64,000 bases of DNA from Schistocerca nitens (lineage: Eukaryota > Arthropoda > Insecta > Orthoptera > Acrididae): positions 536,629,102-536,693,101 of the forward strand of contig NC_064616.1 of assembly GCF_023898315.1 (NCBI RefSeq). The letters run 5' to 3'. Shown here one piece after another: positions 25,581 through 35,640 of this stretch. Below the pieces are notes generated by a model. It was not told where the DNA came from and made no database searches. It saw nothing but the letters and a program-made list of their open reading frames with translations. Made by a program: the position numbers and the translations under genes. Each line of letters starts with the position of its first letter. Within the stretch, counting starts at the first letter, position 1.

Positions 25581-25880
25581 CTGGCAATTTAAAATATCTT
25601 CCACCTGACCCCTACGCTGAATTTGTATATGATGATGCACATAGTTGAGGGCTGAATCATTTTTACACATCTTAAAGGTGCAACATTCCATGAAGTACAC
25701 AGGTATCATGTTTTCATGAGACTGGAAATTTAAAATATCTTCCACCGGCCCCCTACGCTACATTTGAATATGATGATGCATATTGTTGAGGGCAGAATCA
25801 TTTTCACACATCTTAAAGGTACAACATTTCATGAAATACACAGGTATCATGTTTTCATGAGACTGGAAATTTAAAATATC
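25581..25880. repeat. 141-bp tandem repeat, two units and part of a third
   Basis: Units begin at 25581, 25722 and 25863 with ctggaaatttaaaatatc (first unit ctggcaattt). Each contains cttccacc, ccctacgct, gatgatgca and tcttaaaggt. The third unit breaks off at about 25880 and its remainder reappears at 26814-26938 beyond inserted DNA. Confidence 0.85.
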
Positions 25881-26356
25881 CTCTAGATCTACATCTGCAT
25901 CTATATCCGTACTCCGCAAGCCACCTGACGGTGTGCGGCGGAGGGTACCTTGAGTACCTCTATCGGTTCTCCCTTCTATTCCAGTCTCGTATTGTTCGTG
26001 GAAAGAAGGATCGTCGGTATGCCTCTGTGTGGGCTCTAATCTCTCTGATTTTATCCTCATGGTCTCTTCGCGAGATATACGTAGGAGGGAGCAATATACT
26101 GCTTGACTCTTCGGTGAAGGTATGTTCTCGAAACTTCAACAAAAGCCCGTACCGAGCTACTGAGCGTCTCTCCTGCAGAGTCTTCCACTGGAGTTTATCT
26201 ATCATCTCCGTAACACTTTCACGATTACTAAATGATCCTGTAAAGAAGCGCGCTGCTCTCCGTTGGATCTTCTCTATCTCTTCTATCAACCCTATCTGGT
26301 ACGGATCCCAAACTGCTGAGCAGTATTCAAGCAGTGGGCGAACAAGCGTACTCTAA
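25881..26356 (-). mobile_element. 3' end of a CR1-type LINE
   Basis: The reverse strand encodes IEEIEKIQRRAARFFTGSF, then LQWKTLQERRSVARYGLL, SILLPPTYISRRDHEDKI and RRSFFPRTIRDWNRR, the standard C-terminal end of CR1-type LINE ORF2. A short 3' end rich in atctacatctgcatc follows. The segment EKIQRRAARF also occurs at 47.75 kb, showing a common family. The copy is 5'-truncated at 26356. Confidence 0.85.
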
Positions 26357-26386
26357 CCTACTTCCTTTGTTTTCTTTGTTTTCGTT

Positions 26387-26479
26387 GAAAGAAGGATTGT
26401 CGGTATGCTTCTGTGTGGGCCCTAATCTCTCTGATTTTATCCTCATGGTCTCTTCGCGAGATATACGTAGGAGGGAGCA
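26387..26479 (-). repeat. Second copy of a 93-bp piece of the LINE 3' end
   Basis: Bases 26387-26479 repeat 26001-26093 (gaaagaaggat, cggtatgc, tctcttcgcgagatatac, gagggagca) with few changes. It lies directly downstream of the first piece in the same orientation, so it is a second truncated insertion or a local duplication. Confidence 0.85.
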
Positions 26480-26814
26480 GAATCAGTGGCGTATTTTTCT
26501 CCAAAATTGGGCAATTAAGCTATTAAATAGGTGGTCGTATCTTTTTGGCTCCTCATAGCACGTGATAGGTGAAGTCCCAGCTCACACGTAACGCTGAGTT
26601 AGGAGACAATTTTATCATGATATTAGTTTTCAGCAACAGAAACCGTTTACTTTGGTTTCCGTAAAACAGACTAATGTGCACCACAGTTATTTAGTTAATA
26701 TACGTGTTTGACGAGAGCTTTGAACTCTCTTTTGTTGACAGTTGATCAGGACTCCATTGTAGTTTTCGAATATCCTGCTGATTCTTGAGGAAAAACTTCA
26801 AATGTTATCGTCTT
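26477..26814. repeat. ~338-bp direct repeat, left copy
   Basis: It starts agcagaatca and ends gttatcgtctt, with internal landmarks aggtggtcgtatcttttt and taatatacgtgt. The matching copy is at 29398-29735. The two are highly similar and in the same orientation. They are not flanked by obvious TG...CA ends or duplicated targets, so I do not call them LTRs. Confidence 0.85.
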
Positions 26815-26938
26815 CCACCTGCCCCCTACGCTGCATTTGAATATGATGATGCATATAGTTGAGGGCAGAATCATTTTGACACATCTTAAAGGTGCAAAAT
26901 TCCCTGAAGTACACAGGTATTGTGTTTTCATTAGATCA
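26814..26938. repeat. Remainder of the interrupted 141-bp repeat unit
   Basis: It begins cttccacctgccccctac and ends near acaggtattgtgttttc, matching the corresponding part of the units at 25581 and 25722. It continues the unit broken at 25880, so the ~930 bp between were inserted into a pre-existing tandem array. Confidence 0.8.
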
Positions 26939-27168
26939 TTTTGTTATGAAAAGTGTACTCAGGCCTTGAAAAAATGATTGTGGTATATTTAAATATGAGG
27001 TACTGTTGAACATATATTACCGAGAGCTGAAACATTCTGGCTTCTGGTACTGATTGTCTGTTGACTGTGATTAATATTTAGCCGGTGTGAATTGATTACA
27101 CTGGTCCACAAATTTTCAGTTTTTATTTTTAGAGAAACGAGAGTAGCCGTGATTTATAGACATCACCT

Positions 27169-28443
27169 TTGTTATTCCCCCTTTGGCCCACATGTACCAC
27201 CACCAAGCAAACCGAAAAGGTGCAGTCATCTGCCAGTGACAATGACCCTATATTGACATTAATATCGTCATCTGGAGAACCACACAACATCACACAGTTT
27301 CAACTCAGTGATCTGATTAGGGAATTAGATCTTCCAAAAGCAAAAAGCTGCAATCTTGGCCTCATGACTGCAGCGGTGAAATCTCCTCGCTGACACAGTA
27401 TGTATGTCTATGTTTCTGAAGCATCAGAAAAAACCTGTGGGTCATTTCAGTACCTGAAGCAACATTACTCTCTGCAGGGCCAATGGCGGTTTGCTGCAAG
27501 ACCTGAACCTTATATACAAACGGGAGGAGTGGAGACTCTTTATAGATGGCTCAATAACAAATTGAAGGCATTACTCTTGCAAAACAGTAATGAAAGGGCA
27601 CCAATCCCTGTCGCATATGCTGCCTGTTTAAAGAAAGATATATCATGACGAAATTGTGTTAATTACAATACACTTGAATGTCTGGTTTGTGGAGATTTCA
27701 AAGTTATTGAGATTCTGTTGGGTTTGCAAGGAGGTTACACCATGCACTGCTGCTACCGGCGTGAGTGGGACAGTCACGCAAGAGAAAAAATCTACACAGA
27801 GACAGAATGGCCTCCACGAACAGTCTGGGAGCCTGGGTCAAAAAGTATTGTGGAAGAACGTCTAGTGAATCCAAACAAAATTGCTCTGCTGTCGCACATG
27901 AATTTAGGACTCATGGCAGCATTTACTAGGTCTATGCACAGGAGTGAAGCAGCATTTCAGTATGTGTGTAAGGAATTTCCACGACACTGCTGAGAGAAGG
28001 TCACGAAGCGGGTATTCACTGATCCACAGATACTCCAGCTGTGGGAAGACGCTCACTTTGTGTCCACCCAAACTCTTGATCAGCTGTACTTGTGGCTCTT
28101 TTTTCGTAACAGGACAACTTTCTTCTTGGGAAACAGGAGAGTCGGAAATTACAGGGACCTTTTGGATGAACCCATTCATGCTTATAAGGTCGTTAGCTGC
28201 AACATGACCCTGAAGATGAAATTTCTTAACTCCCATATCGCTGTGTTCCCAGAGAACTGTGGTGCATTCAGTGATGAGCACGGCGAGCGGTCTCTCCAGG
28301 ATATTTCACTCGTGGAGCAGCAGTATACAGGACGATGGACTACTGCTGTGTTGGCTGATGTTTGCTGGTCGCTACAGAGAGATGCGAGATGCTCCAGACA
28401 CCACCCATATGCCGAAGGCAGAGAAACGGTGCGAATAAATTAG
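27169..28443 (+). pseudogene. Broken member of an uncharacterised transposon-like protein family
   Basis: Three to four forward frames carry successive blocks of one ancestral protein: FQLSDLIRELDLPKAKS (27.3 kb), QWRFAARPEPYIQTGGVETL (27.5 kb), LVCGDFKVIEILLGLQGGYT (27.7 kb), HMNLGLMAAFTRSM (27.9 kb), VGNYRDLLDEPIHAY (28.15 kb), then HIAVFPENCGAFSDEHGER and VLADVCWSLQRDA (28.25-28.4 kb). I recall these blocks from a multi-copy, unnamed family widespread in arthropods and cnidarians; its biochemical activity is unknown to me. CVCGD-like and CC..W cysteines may bind zinc. At least two stops and one frameshift make this copy non-functional. It could be a transposase or an accessory transposon protein. 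Confidence 0.6.
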
Positions 28444-28474
28444 AAAAGTTCAATTAATTTATTTGTCCTATTGA

Positions 28475-29397
28475 TTATGGTAGCAGTATGCACCGATACG
28501 TCGGAACATTATGACCAATTCCCACAGCAACGTTGCATACCACCTGGTGGCGTTGCGGGCACGTGACGCTGTAAGATGCAGCGGAGCGGAAACGTATATG
28601 GGATCACCCCACAGAAGATATGCATTGCAAATGGTGAAAGTCATTGAGGCACGCGACTTATTATTACGCAGAGCTTGTGAGCGAGTATCTCGAAGCCGGC
28701 AAAGCTGGTCGAATGTTGACGTGCTACTGGCAGCAGCATTTACGGAAAGAGGTAGCAGGAGAGAGAAACTACCACTAGTTGCTAAATGGTTGATCGTCCA
28801 CGACTCTTCACAGAACGTGAGGTCCTGAGGCTTGCCTCCTCTGTAAAGTAGGACAGATGGTGACCTATGGCATCTCTGCTGAAAGAGCACAACGCTGGTG
28901 CACGAATAAGTGTTTCACAACACATCGTCATCGTACATTATCGAACATGGAGCTCCGTAGCAAAGCACCCCTAAGTCTCAAATGTTGACGCAACGACATC
29001 GTGCAGTGGGCACGGGACCATCGGAATTCGACCGTCCGTGTCAGCTCTTCCGGTGAATCATATCCTAGCTACACTTGGTCGCTGGTCGTCTCCACAAACG
29101 CCGTTATCGAGATGAATGGCAGCGATGTCATACTTCGGCAATATAATTGTCCGTGTCTCGGAGCCAGAACCGTGCTACATTTGTTCGAGGAGAAATATAG
29201 TGATTTCACGTTGATATCTTGGCGACCAAATTCACCTGATGTAAATCATATGGAACCCACCTGGATCGCTATCGGACGCCAACAGCGTGTACGCAAATCA
29301 GCAGCCCGTTACTTACGCGAATTACACGAGCTGGGCGTAGATATCTAATATGACATACCTCCACAAACCTACAAACAAACTATCGGATACCTGATAA
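28475..29397 (+). mobile_element. Degenerate Tc1-like transposon
   Basis: The start resembles a Tc1 terminal region (ttatggtagcagtatgc). The forward strand encodes a decayed transposase: a helix-turn-helix remnant near 28.64-28.83 kb, then ILRQYNCPCLGARTV at 29.14 kb where families have QQDN (second catalytic Asp replaced by Tyr), and ISWRPNSPDVNHMEPTWIAI at 29.22 kb (PNSPDLNPIEHLW-like, Glu retained). Stops and frameshifts occur between blocks. It ends where the right ~338-bp direct repeat begins. Confidence 0.65.
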
Positions 29398-29735
29398 GCA
29401 GAATCAATGACGTATTTTTCTCCAAAGATGGACAAATAAGCTACTAAATAGGTGGTCGTATCTTTTTGGCTCCTCATTGCACGTGATACGTGAAGTCTCA
29501 ACTCCCACGTAATGCTGAGTTAGGAGACAATTTTATCATGATATTAGTTTTCAGCAACAAAAACCGTTTACTTTGGTTTCCGTAAAACAGACTAATGTGC
29601 ACCACAGTTATTTAGTTAATATACGTGTCTGACGAGAGCTTTGAACTTTCTTTTGTTGCCAGTTGATCAGGACTCCAATGTAGTTTTCGAATATCCTCCT
29701 GATTCTTGAGGAAAAACTTCAAATGTTATCGTCTT
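29398..29735. repeat. ~338-bp direct repeat, right copy
   Basis: This is the same sequence as 26477-26814, starting agcagaatcaatgacg and ending gttatcgtctt. The copies are offset by about 2,921 bp and enclose the uncharacterised pseudogene and the Tc1 remnant. The right flank (ttgttgtttattg) shows no 141-bp repeat sequence. Confidence 0.85.
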
Positions 29736-30496
29736 TTGTTGTTTATTGTATGATGCTATACAGAAGTTTTGGCGGCAAATGTGAAGGGTAATTTTTTGTA
29801 ATTTTCGTATGTTTACCATGTGACTATTGCATCTGAGAGGTTTAGTCTAATACTGAGGTAAGTTAATCATTGTCTTGATTATTTCAACACTTATTGCAAT
29901 AGCGGAATATCTCAAAGTGCTTACACAGGATGTTGCTTCAGCCTCTGAGAATTCAGTGACTTCTGGTGAGTTTGGTGGCAGAATAATTTGAGCCATAAAG
30001 ATATGGGGAGAGCACTGCTCTAAAACAGTTAATGAAAAAGTCAGAGTAATAACATACAAAACGTAAGAAATGAAATAGTGTTCTATGAAGAAATTTAAAA
30101 CTGAGACTAAGAAACTGAAGGAGTGTTACACTGAAGGGTTAAAATAATCTAAGGATGTGAGTAAACATACAAAGGGCAAAAGTGAATGTAGAGAAGATGC
30201 TGTTCTTGGAGAAAATAGGAACTATACCCAAACAGTAACTGCTGACAATTCAGAACTTCATAGCACTACTTGATACAACTGTAAATTGTGAAGTCCTGTA
30301 CCCCTCAAGCCAACAACAGCCACAACACAACTCATTTTTTTAGCACATCTCTTGTAGGAATTATTAAAAGAAGTGAGGAGAATCAGTGAAGAAATGATGG
30401 ATAATCGTGAAGGACTAGTAAAAGATACTCTCATACTCTACGTGTTAGGTGCGTTATATTGCACGTTAAGACCATGGCTGCCAGGGGGGGGGGGGG
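29736..30496. other. Unassigned spacer with a G run
   Basis: AT-rich DNA with only short frames. A run of 13 guanines at 30484-30496 marks the apparent 5' edge of the next LINE. Confidence 0.45.
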
Positions 30497-30520
30497 AGGG
30501 AAGACAGCCAGCGTCATTCC

Positions 30521-30712
30521 GTGTGCATACCCGGTGGAGTCACTTTATATATGGAACGGGTCCTTTCGAATGCCATGAAGAGCACAGCATGCAACAAACT
30601 GCAGGTAGTAGATCATGTCGGTACCAACGATATGTGTCACTCTGGGTCGGACGAGACCCTTTCCGGTTTCGAGAGAGTTTCTGAAGTGGTAAAGGCTGCC
30701 ACTCCTGCTTGA
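30521..30712 (+). pseudogene. LINE ORF1 fragment, SGNH hydrolase-like domain
   Basis: The frame reads GGVTLYMERVLSNAMKS, then LQVVDHVGTNDMCHSG and FERVSEVVKA. HVGTND matches the GxND block III of SGNH/GDSL esterases, a domain known from ORF1 of CR1-type LINEs. The nucleophile block (GDS) lies upstream and is absent here. A stop follows at 30710-30712. The related copy at about 40.13 kb has the same motif. Confidence 0.7.
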
Positions 30713-31270
30713 AAGATGAAAGCAGAGCTCATCATTTGCAGCATAGTCGACAGAACCGATTGCGGATCTCTGGTAAGGGCCGAGTCATGGATCTGAATCA
30801 GGTGCTCAGACGGTTTTGCGACCGTGTAAGCTGAAGATTCCTCGACTTCCGTCAGAGGGTGGTGGGTTTTTGGGTTCCAGTCGTTCTTGTAAGATGAAAG
30901 CAGAGCTCATCATTTGCGGCATGGCCGGCCGCAGTGGCCGTGCGGTTAAAGGCGCTGCAGTCTGGAACCGCAAGACCGCTACGGTCGCAGGTTCGATTCC
31001 TGCCTCGGGCATGGATGTTTGTGATGTCGTTAGGTTTAACTAGTTCTAAGTTCTAGGGGACTAATGACCTCAGCAGTTGAGTCCCATAGTGCTCAGAGCC
31101 ATTTGAACCATTTGCGGCATGGTCGACACAACCGATTGTGGACCTCTAGTAGACAGCCGACTGGAGGGTCTGAGTCAGAGGTTGAGACGGTTCTGCGACA
31201 GTGTAGGTTGCAGGTTCCTCGACTTCCGCCATAGGGTGGTGGGGATTCGTGCTCTGCTAAGTAGTTCAGG
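30713..31270 (+). repeat. 178-bp tandem duplication inside LINE ORF1, second unit split by a SINE
   Basis: The segment beginning aagatgaaagcagagctc at 30713 recurs at 30891. After the SINE at 30925-31108 the second unit continues (catggtcgacacaaccg, cttccgccatagggtggtgg) parallel to the first (catagtcgacagaaccg, cttccgtcagagggtggtgg). The units differ by several percent, so the duplication is fairly old. The SINE is younger than it. Confidence 0.8.
30925..31108 (+). mobile_element. SINE (main type), 14-bp TSD
   Basis: Head ccggccgcagtggccgtg with gcggttaaaggcgctgc, B box ggttcgattcctgcc, tail gagccatttgaac. The duplication catttgcggcatgg is at 30911-30924 and 31109-31122. Confidence 0.92.
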
Positions 31271-31445
31271 ACTCCATTATACGTAGGAGGAGCCTACACA
31301 GGTAGCGGGGGCTGTGTGGGGTGGACAGGATGGTTTTTAGGTTAGAGGGTCTCGGAGAAATCAGAAAAGGGCGTCAGTCTGAAAGGGTGCAGGTCGAACA
31401 ATGAAAGAACGTAGATATAGGAACCACAGGTATAACAGCTGTAAA

Positions 31446-31640
31446 CCGGCCGGGGTGGCCGAGCGGTTCTAGGCGCTGCATTCTCGAACCGCGCGACCGC
31501 TACGGTCGCAGGTTCGAATCCTCCTCCGGCATGGATGTGTGTGATGTCCTTGGGTTAGCTAGGTTTAAGTAGTTCTAAATTCTAGGGGACTGATGACCTC
31601 AGAAGTTAAGTCCCACAGTGCTCAGAGCCATTTGAAGCAT
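31446..31640 (+). mobile_element. SINE (main type), 15-bp TSD
   Basis: Head ccggccggggtggccgag, B box ggttcgaatcctcc, tail gagccatttgaagca. The duplication tataacagctgtaaa is at 31431-31445 and 31641-31655. It interrupts the sequence between ORF1 and the endonuclease of the LINE. Confidence 0.92.
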
Positions 31641-31655
31641 TATAACAGCTGTAAA

Positions 31656-32380
31656 TTGTCGTAGCTTTGTTGGGAAAGTACCAGAGCTCCAAGCGCTAAT
31701 AGAAAGCACTGATGATTAAATCTTTATAGGCATTGAAAACTGGCTAAAGCCGGAGATACGTTCAGCTGAAATTTTAGCGAAGGGCCTATGATAATCAGAA
31801 ATGATGGGCTAAATACAGTGGGCAGTGGCGTTTTTGTAGCTGTTAGAAGTAGCTTATCTTGCAGTTAAATTGAAGTAGATAGACCCTTTTAGTTGGTATG
31901 GGTAGAGGTCATTCTTGGCAACCGAAACAAAATAATAACTGGACCCATTTACCGCCCACCCAATTCAGATGATATAGTTCTTGAAAGGTTCAAAGAAGAA
32001 CTGAGTCTAATTTGAAGATTGTAAAATTATAGTTGGAAGTGACTTTAATTTACCTTCGATGTATTGGGGAAAATACCTATTTAAATCAGAAGGTACGCTG
32101 AAAACATCATCCGAAACTGTGCTAAACGCATTCTCCGAAAATTATTTCGGGCACTTACTTCATGAACCCACTCGAATAGTAAACGATTGTGAAAACTCAT
32201 TTGACCTCTTAGCAACAAATAATCCTGAACTAATAACGAGCATCAAAACGGAAAAGGAGGTTAGTGAGCACAGGGTTATCGTAGCGAGGCTAAGTACCGT
32301 AACTCCTAGATCCACCAAAATCAAACGAAAAATATATGTACAAAAAAAGCAGATAAAAATTCGCTTGACGCTGTCCTGAG
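31656..32380 (+). pseudogene. LINE endonuclease domain (broken)
   Basis: After the SINE the forward strand encodes VGKVPELQALIES, ENWLKPEIRSAE and the longer frame 32059-32379 with MYWGKYLFKSEGTLKTSS, NDCENSFDLLATNNPEL and VSEHRVIVAR. These match the APE nuclease blocks (DLL.TN.P and SDH; here SEH). Stops before 32059 and after 32379 break it. Confidence 0.75.
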
Positions 32381-33049
32381 AGACCATCTCAATTCCTTCC
32401 AAATTAACAATGTAAGTGAAGACCAGATGTGGCTAGAATTCAAAGAAATAGTACCGGCAGCAATTGAGAAATTTATGCCGAATAACTTAACAAAAATGGA
32501 GCTGATCACCAATGGTACACAAAACTTATTAGAACACTGTTGGAGAAACAAAGAAAAAAGCATGCCAAGTTCTAACGAACACTTACTCTCTGATATCTGC
32601 AATCTTCTAAAGAAGCTCTAAATTTAGCGCGGTTTTCAATGTGCGACGCTTATAATCGGTTTCACAACGAAACTGTGTCTCGAAATCTGGTAGAAGATCC
32701 GAAAAGCTTCTGGTCATAGGTAAAGTATGGTGGCGGCAAGACACAATCAATGCCTTTTTCTGCGAGGTAGCAATCGAAATGCAATCGATAACAGTACTGC
32801 TAAAGCAGGGATACTAAATACAGTCCTCCGAAATTCCTTCACCAAATAAGACGAAGTAAACATTCCAGGATTCGGATAAAGAACATCTGCCAATGTGAAT
32901 AACTTTTAAGTTGGTATTCTCGGAGAAGTAAAGCAACTTTAATCACTTAATGAAAGCAAGTCTTCCTATCTTCACTGCGTACAAATTTGGTCGTTTCAGA
33001 AAATGCTGATGAAGTAGCTCCATAATTAACAATCATATACAATCGATCA

Positions 33050-33751
33050 CCCAAAAAAGATCCATACCCAAAGATTGGAAATTTGCACAGGTCACAAGAG
33101 TATTGAAGAAAGGTAGTAGGAGTAATCCACTTAATTACAGGCCCATATCGTTAACGTCGATATGCAGCAGGATTCTGGAACCCATATTGTGTTCGAACAT
33201 TATTAATTACCTGTAAGAGAACGATCTATTGACATATAGTCAATAGGGATTTGAAAACACTGTTCTAGTGAAACGCCAGTAGCTCGTTACTCACACAAAG
33301 TGTTGGTGCTACCGACAAAGGATTTCAAATTGATTCCATATTTCTAGATTTCCAGGAGGCTTTTGGCACTGTACATCACAAGTGGCCTGTAATCAAATTG
33401 CGTGCTTATGGAGTATCGTTTCAGTTATGCTACTGGATTCGGGATTTCCTGTCAGAGAGGTCACAGTTCGTAGTAACTGACGGAAAGTAATCGAGTAAAA
33501 CCGAAGTGATTTCTGGCGTTTCCCAATGCTGTGTTATAGGCCATCTGCTGTTCCTTACCTACATAAATGATTTACAAGACAACCTGAGCAGCCGTCTTAG
33601 GTTGTTTGCAGTTGATGCTGTCATTTGTCGTCTAATAAAGTCACCAGAAGATCAAAACCATCTCAAAAATGATTTAGATGAGATATCTGTAAGGCGCCAA
33701 AATTGGCATTTGACCTTGAATAATGAATGTGTGAGCTTATCGACCTCCTAA
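33050..33751 (+). pseudogene. LINE reverse transcriptase, catalytic FADD changed to FAVD
   Basis: Blocks are IPKDWKFAQVTRVLKKG and LNYRPISLTSICSRILEP (33.07-33.19 kb), then GVSQCCVIGHLLFLTYINDL and SSRLRLFAVDAVICRLIK (33.52-33.65 kb). The motif reads FAVD where CR1-type RTs have FADD, so the first of the two metal-binding Asp residues is Val. Several stops occur between the blocks. Confidence 0.78.
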
Positions 33752-34017
33752 AGAGACTACCTACGCTACGTTTGCCCATTCTCTTTTGGAGTACTGCTGC
33801 GCGGTGTGGGATCCTTGCCAGATAGGGTTTTCGGAGTACATCAAGAAAGATGAAAGGAGGGTAGCACGTTTTGTATTACTGAGACACAGGGGAGAGAGTG
33901 TCACGGACATGATTAAGGATTTGGGATGGAAATTATGAAAGCAAAGGCATTTTTCATTGTGGCGGGATCTTCTCACGAAATTTCAATCACCATCTCTCTC
34001 CTTCTAATGCGAAAATA

Positions 34018-35419
34018 CACTACTGGCCATTAAAATTGCTACACCAAGAGGAAATGCAGATGATAAACGGGTATTCATTGGACAAATATATCATACTAGA
34101 TCTGACATGTGATTACGTTTTCACGCAATTTGGGGCATAGATCCTGAGGCATCAGTACCCAGAACAACCACCTCCAGCCGTAATAACGGCCTTGACACGC
34201 CTGGGCATTGAGTCAAAATGAGCTTGCATGGCGTGTACAGGTTGAGTTACCCATGCAGATTCAACAGGATACCACAGTTCATCAAGAGTAGTGACTGGCG
34301 TATTGTGACGAGACAGTTGCTCGGCCATCATTGACCAGATGTTTTCAATTGGTGAGAGATACAGAGAATGTGCTGGCCAGGGCAGCAGTCGAACATTTTC
34401 CGTATCCAGAAAGGCCCGTACAGGACCTGCAACATGGGGTCGTGCATTAAACTGTTGAATGTAGGGTTTCGCACGAATCGAATGAAGGGTAGAGCCACGG
34501 GTCGTAACACATCTGAAATGTAACGCCCACTGTTCAAAGTGTCGTCAATGCTAACAATAGGTGACCGAGACGTGTAACCAATGTCACCCCCTACGATCAC
34601 GCCGGGTGATACGCCAGTATGGCGATGACGAATAAACGATTCCAATGTGCGTTCACCGCGATTTCGCCATACACGGATGCGACCATCATGATGCTGCAAA
34701 CAGAACCTGGCTTCATCCGAAAAAATGACGTTTTCCATTCGTTCACCCAGGTTCGTCGCTGAGTACACCATCGCAGGCGCTCCTGTCTGTGATGCAGCGT
34801 CAAGGGTAACCGCAGCCATGGTCTCCGAGCTGATAGTCCATGCTGCTGCAACCGTCGTCGAACTGTTCGTGGAGATGGTTGTTGTCTTGCAAACGTCCCC
34901 ATTTGTTAACTCAGGGATCGGAACGTGGCTACACTATCCGTTACAGCCATGCGGATAAGATGCCTGTCATCTCGACTGCTACTGATACGAGGCCGTTGGG
35001 ATCCAGCACGGCGTTCCTTATTACCCTCCTGAACCCACCACTTCCATATTCTGCTAACAGTCATTGGATCTTTACTAACGAGAGCAGCAATGTTGCGATA
35101 CGATAAACCGCAATCCGCGATAGGCTACAATCCGACCTTTATCAAAGTCAGAAACGTGATGGTACGCATCTCTCCTCCTTCCACGAGGCATCACAACGTT
35201 TCACTTGGCAACGCCGGTCAACTGCTGTTTGTGTATGAGAAATCGGTTGGAAACTTTCCTCATGTCAGCACGTTGTAGGTGTCGCTACCGTCGCCAGCCT
35301 TGTGTGAATGCTCTGAAAAGCTAATCATTTGCATATCACAGAATCTTCTTCCTGTCGTTTAAATGTCGCGTCTGTAGCACGTCATCTTCGTGGTGTAGCA
35401 ATTTTAATGCCCAGTAGTG
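34018..35419 (-). mobile_element. Tc1-like transposon, full length (1,402 bp), TA target, defective
   Basis: It is flanked by TA at 34016-34017 and 35420-35421, with inverted ends cactactggccattaaaa and, on the opposite strand, cactactgggcattaaaa followed by ttgctacaccacg. The transposase runs on the reverse strand. The insertion splits the C-terminal part of the host LINE. A second, truncated copy of the same family lies at 37883-38668. Confidence 0.92.
34152..35191 (-). pseudogene. Tc1 transposase (DD34E type), frameshifted
   Basis: It starts at an ATG at 35191 (MPRGRRRDAYH) and ends GGGCSGY-stop at 34152. The DNA-binding part is near 35.2-34.9 kb, D1 is in VIFSDEARF (about 34.73 kb) and Glu in LSPIENIW. 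The second Asp is Phe (QQFNARPH, about 34.45 kb), and a frameshift lies just before it. The span from that position to Glu is 34 residues, the usual Tc1 spacing. At 1,040 nt the coding span is not a multiple of three. Confidence 0.8.
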
Positions 35420-35421
35420 TA

Positions 35422-35640
35422 TTTTTTTTAAGTCGATCTACCTTGAGACAAAAAACGATTATTGTCATAAAATTTGCTAAATCAGAGCTCGCTCGAAAAG
35501 ACATACATGTTGCTTCTTCCTGCACGCTGTTTGAGAGTGGAATAACAGAGAATCACTGAGAAGGTGGTTCGATGAACCCTCTGCCGGGCACTTACGAGTG
35601 ATTTGCTGAGTAGCCTCGTAGATTTAGATGGCGATGTAGA
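35422..35640 (+). mobile_element. 3' end of the CR1-type LINE, right of the Tc1 insertion
   Basis: The forward strand reads EWNNRESLRRWFDEPSAGHL in a frame broken by stops (about 35.54-35.60 kb), then gtagatttagatggcgatgtag. It continues the reading interrupted at 34015. This is the C-terminal end and short 3'UTR typical of the family. Confidence 0.75.

Larger units (their letters stand above)
30497..35640 (+). mobile_element. CR1-type LINE with SGNH-esterase ORF1, nested insertions
   Basis: Forward order is ORF1 with GTND esterase motif (30521-30712 and a partial duplication), endonuclease (31656-32380), RT (33050-33750), thumb and C-terminal part (33751-34015), and after a Tc1 insertion the last coding stretch (EWNNRESLRRWFDEPSAGH-like, about 35530-35600). 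Two SINEs (30925, 31446) and the Tc1 element (34018-35419) interrupt it. Many stops show it is old. It is a sister copy of the reverse-strand LINE at 38671-41150. Confidence 0.82.

Noticed and set aside
26477..29735. The ~338-bp direct repeats as LTRs of a retrotransposon
   Set aside because: No TG...CA ends, no primer-binding site or polypurine tract, and no gag or pol between them.
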